A DNA stretch of 64,000 bases from Nonomuraea africana (lineage in GTDB: Bacteria > Actinomycetota > Actinomycetes > Streptosporangiales > Streptosporangiaceae). Each line of letters starts with the position of its first letter. Position 1 is the stretch's first letter. Below, one piece after another: positions 59,090-64,000 of this stretch. The stretch spans positions 2,604,001 to 2,668,000 of the forward strand of contig NZ_JADBEF010000001.1 of NCBI RefSeq assembly GCF_014873535.1, written 5' to 3'. The translations under genes and the position numbers were made by a program. A model generated the notes under the pieces. That model did not search any database. It was not told the origin of the DNA and was given only the letters and a program-made list of their open reading frames with translations.

Positions 59090-59995
59090 ATGGAGTTGCA
59101 GCAGATGCGTTATGTGGTGGCGGTCGCCGAGACGAGTAATTTCACCCGGGCGGCCGAGCGGTGCCTGGTGGTGCAGTCGGCGCTCAGTCACCAGATCGCC
59201 CGGCTGGAGCGCGAGCTGGGCGCGAGGTTGTTCGAGCGCACGAGCAGGCGGGTGCGGCTCACTCCCGCGGGTGAGGCGTTCCTGCCCGCGGCGCGGCAGG
59301 CGCTGGAGGCGGCCGAGCGGGCGCGGGCCGAGGTGGCGGCGGCCGCGGGCGAGATCCGCGGGCGGCTGGCGCTGGGGGCGATCCCGACGGTGGCCGCGGT
59401 CGATCTGCCGCGCGCGTTGAAGGAGTTCCACGCCCGGCATCCGCAGGTGAAGGTGACGCTGCGGGTGGGCGCCAGCGAGGAGCTCATCGAGCGCGTACGG
59501 CAGGGCGCGATGGACGCCGCCTTCCTCGGCCTGCCGCTGGGGATGGCGCCGAAGGGGGTGCGCAGCCGCGAGCTGGGCAGGGGCGAGCTGGTCGCGGTGG
59601 TGCCGTCCGATCACCGGCTGGCGACGGAGCGGGGGGTGGATCTGCGCAGGCTGGCGCAGGAGGTGTTCGTCGACTTTCCCGAGGGTACGGCGGGGCGGGC
59701 GCAGTCAGACGAGGCGTTCGCCGCGGCGGGGGTGACGCGGGAGGTGGCCTTCGAGGTGACGGCCGCGGACTTCATGGCGCGGCTGATCAGGCAGGGGCTG
59801 GGCATCGCGATGCTGCCCGCGGCGTTCGTGGGCGAGGCGGCGGATCTGCGGGTCCTGCGGGTGATGGACGCGCCGGCGCGGATGGAGCACCTGATCTGGG
59901 GCCCGCACCGCCCCTCCCCCGCCGCCGCGGCCTTCCTGAACGGCCTGACCGGCGGCCAGCCGGGCTGGACGGCCGGCCCGACGGCGTCAGGGTGA
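59090..59995 (+). CDS. LysR-family regulator
   Basis: 301 residues. Winged helix MELQQMRYVVAVAETSNFTR, AAERCLVVQSALSHQIARLE, linker helix, and the two-lobed co-inducer domain from about 90 (IPTVAAVDLPRALKEFHARH). Start at ATG 59090. Divergent from the MFS/NmrA-like operon. Its last 9 bases overlap the end of the convergent TetR gene. Confidence 0.88.
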   Translation: MELQQMRYVVAVAETSNFTRAAERCLVVQSALSHQIARLERELGARLFERTSRRVRLTPAGEAFLPAARQALEAAERARAEVAAAAGEIRGRLALGAIPTVAAVDLPRALKEFHARHPQVKVTLRVGASEELIERVRQGAMDAAFLGLPLGMAPKGVRSRELGRGELVAVVPSDHRLATERGVDLRRLAQEVFVDFPEGTAGRAQSDEAFAAAGVTREVAFEVTAADFMARLIRQGLGIAMLPAAFVGEAADLRVLRVMDAPARMEHLIWGPHRPSPAAAAFLNGLTGGQPGWTAGPTASG

Positions 59996-60529
59996 GGGGG
60001 TTGCGCCGCGCAGGGCGAGGGTGAGCAGGGCGCGGGCGTCGGCGGCGGGGCGCTGTTCGACGACGTGTTCCAGCCACAGCGCCGACACGGCCGTGTAGAC
60101 CAGCCGGACGGCGGGGTCGTCGGCGGGCCGGCCGAGCGCGTCGGCGACGATGGCGACGCATCCGTCGGTCCAGCGCCTGGCGATCTGCTGGAGGGCGGGG
60201 TCGCGTCCGGCGTGGACGTACAGCTCCCACAGGGCCAGCTGCCGCATCCGGTCGGCGCCCGCGACCTCGTCCAGGATGTGCTCCAGGCCGTGGGCGGCCA
60301 CCCACCCGCGGGTGGCGGCCAGTTCGCTGTCGACGAGCTGGGCGAACGCCTCGGCCAGCAGGTGGTCGCGGGAGGTGAAGTAGTAGGTGGTGGCGGCCAG
60401 CGGCAGTTCGGCGCGCTGGGCGACGGCGCGGTGGGTGACGGCCGCGAAGCCGCCCTCGGTGAGCAGCTCGACCGCCGCCGTGAGGAGTGCGGCTCTGCGG
60501 CGCAGGCCGCGCGGCTGGGTGGCGGTCAA
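59987..60529 (-). CDS. TetR-family regulator
   Basis: 180 residues from a TTG at 60529 that overlaps the SMR stop codon (TTGA, 60526-60529); no ATG or GTG candidate fits the domain start. RRRAALLTAAVELLTEGGFA, VTHRAVAQRAELPLAATTYY form the DNA-binding domain; the ligand domain (ELYVHAGRDPALQQIARRW) is of the TetR_C_17-like kind. Second gene of the SMR operon and its likely repressor through 60866-60889. Confidence 0.82.
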   Translation of the reverse strand: MTATQPRGLRRRAALLTAAVELLTEGGFAAVTHRAVAQRAELPLAATTYYFTSRDHLLAEAFAQLVDSELAATRGWVAAHGLEHILDEVAGADRMRQLALWELYVHAGRDPALQQIARRWTDGCVAIVADALGRPADDPAVRLVYTAVSALWLEHVVEQRPAADARALLTLALRGATPSP

Positions 60530-60849
60530 TGTCCGCCCGCCAGGTTGAGCACGACGACGCCGCCGACGATGAGCAGGATGCCCGCGACCTTGACGAGGGT
60601 GAGGCTCTCGCCGAGGAACAGGGCGCCGATGAGGGCGATGGCCGCGGTGCCGACGCCGGACCAGACGGCGTAGGCGGTGCCGACGTCCATGTGGAGTTTG
60701 AGCACCTGGGCCAGCAGGGCGAAGGAGGCGATGTATCCGGCGGCCACGACGACGCTCCAGCCGAGGTGGGTGAAGCCGTTGCTGAGTTTGAGCGCCGAGG
60801 TCGCCAGGACTTCGGTCGCGATCGCGCCGAACAGCAGGAACCAGGCCAT
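60526..60849 (-). CDS. Small multidrug resistance (SMR/EmrE-like) transporter
   Basis: 107 residues, four helices. MAWFLLFGAIATEVLATSAL contains the essential Glu13 (EmrE Glu14); YIASFALLAQVLKLHMDVGT, AYAVWSGVGTAAIALIGALF and GVVVLNLAGG follow the family closely. Proton/drug antiporter of quaternary ammonium or guanidinium compounds. Start ATG 60849 follows GAAGGTTC by about 6 bases. Confidence 0.92.
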   Translation of the reverse strand: MAWFLLFGAIATEVLATSALKLSNGFTHLGWSVVVAAGYIASFALLAQVLKLHMDVGTAYAVWSGVGTAAIALIGALFLGESLTLVKVAGILLIVGGVVVLNLAGGH

Positions 60850-60865
60850 CGGTGAACCTTCCGGA

Positions 60866-60889
60866 AAAGTGGTACGACCGTGCCACTTT
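60866..60889. promoter_or_regulatory. TetR operator upstream of the SMR gene
   Basis: AAAGTGGTACG-AC-CGTGCCACTTT, inverted repeat with 10 of 11 arm positions matching, 16 bases before the SMR start. Confidence 0.7.
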
Positions 60890-60972
60890 ATGGGGTGTCT
60901 GTAGAAACGTGCCACCGGACCCAAGCCGGGTTGCTCTTCATTCGTGATGCGCGGTGTTGTTGCCGAGCGGTC

Positions 60973-61212
60973 GTGACACGCGCTGCGCTGCACCTCGACG
61001 AGTTCGTCGAGCACTGGACGATCCTGGCTGAAGAGAACGATCTGATCGCTGGGAAACGTGGGGCTGCCCGTCCGGGCTTCGTGATCTTGCTCGCGTTCTA
61101 CACCCAGCATGGCCGTTTTCCCGCGCGGGCGCGGGAACTGCCTGACCAGGTGGCCGAGCACGCGGCCAGGCAGGTCAAGGTGCCTGCCTCGGAGCTGGGC
61201 TTCTTGCGCTGA
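60973..61212 (+). mobile_element. N-terminal fragment of a Tn3-family transposase (DUF4158)
   Basis: From GTG 60973: VTRAALHLDEFVEHWTILAE, ENDLIAGKRGAARPGFVILL, FYTQHGRFPARARELPDQVA, EHAARQVKVPASELGFLR then stop. This is the DUF4158 N-terminal region of Tn3-type TnpA (normally about 990 residues); the catalytic DDE part is absent. The sequence runs straight into a SARP remnant on the other strand, so the element was cut here. No clear 38-base terminal repeat is visible. Confidence 0.72.
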
Positions 61213-61587
61213 TCAAGTCGGTTCCGGGGAACGTGAGCCTGCGAAGGCTTTAACCCCCCTCCGAACTCGGCCTGCGCCTCCATCTCGATCTCCCTGGCCC
61301 TGGGCAGGTATGCCAGTCTGGCGGCCCGCTCCCCGGCGAAGGGCGCGTCGATGACGTCGGCCAGCGCCGGCCCCCGCCACAGTCCCAGGGCCTCGCCCAG
61401 GAGCCGGGCGGCGCCACCGTGATCTCCGGCGGCGAGCACGTGCCGGCCTTCGCCGGCGAGCCGCTCGAATCGGTGCACGTCGACGTCGTCGGGATCGACG
61501 AGCAGCCGGTATCCGGCGGGACCGGACGGCGACCGTCTCGCCGTCGGCGGACCACACCCCCAAGGCCCCCAGGACACCGAATCGCAC
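61213..61587 (-). pseudogene. SARP-type regulator remnant with internal deletion
   Basis: From 61587 the minus strand reads MRFGVLGALGVWSADGETVA (the SARP start), then in another frame GPAGYRLLVDPDDVDVHRFE, RLAGEGRHVLAAGDHGGAAR, LLGEALGLWRGPALADVIDA, the end of the winged helix and start of BTAD. About 60 residues of the DNA-binding domain are missing, the frame is shifted, and everything after the first BTAD repeat is lost at the Tn3 fragment. It resembles the N-terminus of the 1114-residue gene at 40796. Confidence 0.7.
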
Positions 61588-62175
61588 GGCAGGCAGGATG
61601 GTCAGGAGCCGGTGACGGCGGTGCCGGGGTGCCGGACGCGTGCGCCGAACACGATGAGCTCGACGCCCGTCGCCTCCGTCAGCGCCGCCACAGCGTTGAT
61701 CCCCGCCGCCCCGTGCTCGTTCTCACAGAGGGTGAGCTCGTGCGGGTGCGGGCCCCCGGAGATGCGGCGCTGCGACGTCTGGGCCCTCGGCCTGCGCTGT
61801 GCGATCACCACTCCCCCATCCTCGCTCTCCTTGGCAGCAACCCTATGCGGCATGCTCGGTGAGGAAGCGAATGCCCGTCATGAGGAAGATGACGATCAGG
61901 TCGTCATCAACGGTGTGCATGTCGTTGACGTTGTTCATGTCATGAACCGCGCACACGGCGAACCCGCCAGCGCCGTCGTCACGCAGGTGGGCACCGACCC
62001 GCTTGGGGTGCGGGAATTCGGGGTCCCACTGGTCGTCGAGAACGTGGCGACGTTGCCCCGGACGAACGCTCCGCCAGGACCATCCGGACCGATCCCTGAC
62101 CAGCCAGGGATCTGTCCGACAACATCATTCCCTCGTCCTTCGTTGTCAGCAGTGCGGGCGGGTGCGTCGCCGGGC
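61588..62175. other. Degraded stretch with two palindromes
   Basis: 588 bases. Minus-strand readings HELTLCENEHGAAGINAVAA (about 61602-61760) and GGFAVCAVHDMNNVNDMHTV (about 61843-61990) look like protein tails but match no family I know. GATGACGA-TCAGG-TCGTCATC (61888-61908) and GTTCATG-T-CATGAAC (61933-61947) are perfect inverted repeats inside the second. Confidence 0.4.
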
Positions 62176-63060
62176 TCAGCGGCGCAGGGCGGTCTCCCGC
62201 TCCATGTGCGACAGCTTCTCGGGATTGCGCACGGCGTAGAGCCCGGTGATGAGGCCGTCGTCGATGCGCACCGCCACGACGGTGTCGATCTCACCGTCGA
62301 GCCGGACAATCAGCGCCGGGTAGCCATTGACCTGTGCCGGCTGCAGCGACGCCGCGGCGGCGATCCTACCCAGCACGTGGGCCACGCTGCCGGCCCCCAC
62401 GATGGGCTCCAGCGCGGCCTGCACGACTCCGCCACCGTCACCCAGGAGGACGACGTCCGGCGCGAGGATGTCGAGCAGGCGTTGCAGATCGCCCGTTTCG
62501 ACCGCCCGCTGGAACGCCTCGAGCGCGTCTCGGGTCTCGGCCGGGGAAACGACCCCGCGCGGTCGGCGCGCGGCGACGTGCGCCCGCGCCCGGTGGGCGA
62601 TCTGGCGGACCGCGGCCGGGCTCTTGTCGACGGCTTCGGCGATCTCGTCGTAGGCCAGACCGAACACCTCGCGCAGCACGAACACCGCCCGCTCGGTCGG
62701 CGTGAGCGTCTCCAGCACCAGCAGCATCGCCATCGAGACGCTGTCGGCCAACTCGACGTCCTCGGCCACGTCGGGCGCGGTCAGCAGCGGCTCGGGCAAC
62801 CAGGGGCCGACGTAGGACTCCTTGCGCCGGCCGAGCGTACGCAGCCGGATCAGCGCCTGCCGGGTGGTGATCCGGACCAGGTAGGCCCGCTGCTCCCGCA
62901 CGGTGTCGAGATCGACGCCCACCCACCGCAGCCAGGTCTCCTGTAGCACGTCTTCGGCATCGGCGGCCGAGCCGAGCATCTCGTAGGCGACGGTGAACAG
63001 CAGGTTGCGGTGGGCGAGGAACGCCTCGGTGGCGGGGTCCGGGCGGTCGTCCTGGCTCAT
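62176..63060 (-). CDS. sigJ: ECF41-type RNA polymerase sigma factor (SigJ-like) with SnoaL-like extension
   Basis: 294 residues. Sigma-2 region (about 12-75; FTVAYEMLGSAADAEDVLQE, TWLRW), the ECF41 linker motif WLPEP (87-91), sigma-4 region (about 110-165; TPTERAVFVLREVFGLAYDE), then a SnoaL-like domain with DGGGVVQAA (208-216) and the C-terminal NPEKL (279-283). These motifs define ECF41, in which the extension tunes activity instead of an anti-sigma factor. Start ATG 63060; a longer frame lacks similarity. ECF41 genes are typically next to carboxymuconolactone-decarboxylase-type genes, as here. Confidence 0.9.
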   Translation of the reverse strand: MSQDDRPDPATEAFLAHRNLLFTVAYEMLGSAADAEDVLQETWLRWVGVDLDTVREQRAYLVRITTRQALIRLRTLGRRKESYVGPWLPEPLLTAPDVAEDVELADSVSMAMLLVLETLTPTERAVFVLREVFGLAYDEIAEAVDKSPAAVRQIAHRARAHVAARRPRGVVSPAETRDALEAFQRAVETGDLQRLLDILAPDVVLLGDGGGVVQAALEPIVGAGSVAHVLGRIAAAASLQPAQVNGYPALIVRLDGEIDTVVAVRIDDGLITGLYAVRNPEKLSHMERETALRR

Positions 63061-63144
63061 GTCCCCGCCGCGATCTTCGGGCGCGGTCTGCGACGTGCCG
63101 GCCAATGGGTGGCTCCTGTTCGCTCTCGACTGTGTCACCCACCA

Positions 63145-63171
63145 GACACCGGGCCCCGCCGTTTTGTGACA
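63145..63171 (-). promoter_or_regulatory. ECF41 promoter of the sigma factor gene
   Basis: Minus strand TGTCACA (63165-63171) and TGTC (63145-63148) separated by exactly 16 bases, close to the ECF41 consensus TGTCACA-16-CGTC. Predicts autoregulation. Confidence 0.65.
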
Positions 63172-63245
63172 CCGAGAGGCGGCCACTTGTGCTCCGGATA
63201 TCACCGAGGGAGCCACCTGTTGTGGCGCACGTCACATAACCGCGC

Positions 63246-63272
63246 TGTCACAAGGATCAGGTCGTCGGCATC
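63246..63272 (+). promoter_or_regulatory. ECF41 promoter of the carboxymuconolactone decarboxylase gene
   Basis: TGTCACA (63246-63252), 16-base spacer, CATC (63269-63272), matching the ECF41 consensus in the -35 exactly and differing in one base in the -10. Transcription would start about 40 bases before the GTG. Confidence 0.7.
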
Positions 63273-63316
63273 TTGTGTTCGTTCAGTACAGCACGCAACA
63301 ACACGAGGGATGCATC

Positions 63317-63793
63317 GTGGAACCTCGCTTGAACCTCTCCGGCAGCCCGCTCGCGGCCAAGTCCATGAAGTACATCGCCTCGGCGAGCAGGGCGATCATC
63401 GATGGCTCGACGCTGCCGACCGCGACCCAGGACCTGGTGCTGCTCCGCGCCAGTCAGATCAACGGCTGCGGCTTCTGCACCGACGCCCACAGCAAAGACC
63501 TCGCACACGCCGGGGAGACCGCCACGCGCATCAACCTGGTCGCGGCCTGGCGGGAGTCCACGGTGTTCACCGACGCCGAGCGCGCCGCCCTGGAGCTGAC
63601 GGAGCAGGGCACCCGCATCGCTGATGCGGCCGGTGGTGTCACGGACGAGGTCTGGGCGACTGCCGCCAAGCACTACGACGAGGAGCAGCTGGCAGCCCTG
63701 GTGTTGCTCATCGCCCTGATCAACGCCACCAACCGCCTGGGCGTCATCACTCGCCTGCCGGGCGGCGACTACCAGCCCGGCCAGTTCGGATAA
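63317..63793 (+). CDS. Carboxymuconolactone decarboxylase/AhpD-like protein
   Basis: 158 residues from GTG 63317. The AhpD redox motif CGFCTDAH (Cys51, Cys54, His58) is complete, so peroxidase or disulfide-reductase chemistry is more likely than decarboxylation. LVLLRASQINGCGFCTDAHS and YDEEQLAALVLLIALINATN are family hallmarks. Divergent from the ECF41 sigma factor and preceded by its predicted promoter; followed 29 bases later by an FAD oxidoreductase. Confidence 0.9.
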   Translation: MEPRLNLSGSPLAAKSMKYIASASRAIIDGSTLPTATQDLVLLRASQINGCGFCTDAHSKDLAHAGETATRINLVAAWRESTVFTDAERAALELTEQGTRIADAAGGVTDEVWATAAKHYDEEQLAALVLLIALINATNRLGVITRLPGGDYQPGQFG

Positions 63794-63822
63794 CGAGGAT
63801 TCTCCTGCGTGGAAGGAACATC

Positions 63823-64000
63823 ATGAGTTCAACGCTTGAAACCTTTCGCCGTGACTTCGGCGGCGACATCATCGAACCGGGCGGAGCGGAGTACGCATCG
63901 GCCAGCCGCTCGGTCCTGGCTTCGGGCAATCCGGCCTATGTCCTGCGGCCCAAGAGCGTCGCGGACGTGCAAGCGGGTGTCGGATTCGCCGCCGGCGCAG
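63823..64000 (+). CDS. FAD-binding oxidoreductase (partial, N-terminus)
   Basis: 59 residues before the window ends. MSSTLETFRRDFGGDIIEPG, EYASASRSVLASGNPAYVLR and PKSVADVQAGVGFAAGA are the start of PCMH-type (berberine-bridge-like) FAD proteins. GGAAGGA is 6 bases before the ATG. Probably in the same transcript as the AhpD-like gene and so in the ECF41 regulon; the rest lies outside. Confidence 0.75.
   Translation, partial: MSSTLETFRRDFGGDIIEPGGAEYASASRSVLASGNPAYVLRPKSVADVQAGVGFAAGA

Overview
This is a high-GC window with the marks of a filamentous actinomycete. GTG and TTG starts are frequent, many starts sit 5 to 9 bases after a TANNNT -10 box (probably leaderless mRNAs), and the gene families are typical of the group: SARP/AfsR regulator, ECF41 sigma factor, TipA-like MerR, F420-type nitroreductase fold, many TetR/MarR/MerR one-component pairs. 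The protein sequences look like Streptosporangiales (for example Nonomuraea or relatives), but that placement is an impression from sequence and not a computed result. purB, map and a murA-like gene are chromosomal types, so this is probably a chromosome. The overall character is accessory: regulator/enzyme and regulator/efflux pairs alternating with decayed genes.

Layout. 1-10 kb: tail of an unknown gene, MerR-HEAT regulator, zinc alcohol dehydrogenase, an HTH/GNAT pair, a second GNAT, aldo-keto reductase, DUF2255, and a TetR/DUF2867/DUF6463 divergent unit around a 59-bp palindrome. Between them lie pieces of XRE, TetR, alcohol dehydrogenase, SDR and cupin-like genes. 10-22 kb: MarR with a divergent RND pump, a hairpin, purB, EamA exporter plus NmrA-like oxidoreductase with divergent MarR, DUF3817, DUF4037, SRPBCC, alpha/beta hydrolase. 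22-32 kb: MFS / rifampicin-phosphotransferase-like / TetR operon, TipA-like MerR back to back with a MerR-GyrI regulator, GyrI-like protein, UvrA2-type ABC protein, nitroreductase-hemerythrin fusion. 32-40 kb: imine-reductase-like enzyme with divergent MerR, an erythromycin esterase pseudogene, methionine aminopeptidase, XRE, SDR, LysE exporter, tyrosine recombinase, macrolide-type glycosyltransferase.

40-52 kb: YczE-like remnant, a large SARP-type regulator divergent from a DHA2 MFS pump, then an operon of HypX (formyltransferase/crotonase fusion) and an XRE-MurA fusion protein with a palindrome in the gap between them, two membrane-anchored proteins carrying L7/L12-C-terminal-like repeats, a small four-cysteine protein, and a nitrilase-fold protein that has lost its catalytic glutamate. 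52-64 kb: ABC-2 exporter (one ATPase, two permeases), DUF952, class V aminotransferase, GNAT, NmrA-like protein plus MFS with divergent LysR, SMR pump plus TetR, a Tn3-type transposase fragment next to a SARP remnant, and an ECF41 sigma factor with a divergent carboxymuconolactone decarboxylase and the start of an FAD oxidoreductase.

How the genes work together. Most units follow one plan: a ligand-sensing repressor or activator beside the pump or detoxifying enzyme it controls, often with a visible operator (8813-8871, 17508-17528, 27540-27560, 27569-27599, 33409-33440, 59069-59083, 60866-60889, 63145-63171, 63246-63272). The window is rich in drug-handling functions (RND, three MFS, SMR, ABC-2, EamA, Rph-like, glycosyltransferase, UvrA2, TipA-like, a broken esterase). 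I see no tRNA, rRNA or CRISPR array. The least explained units are HypX/XRE-MurA and the L7/L12-like membrane proteins.
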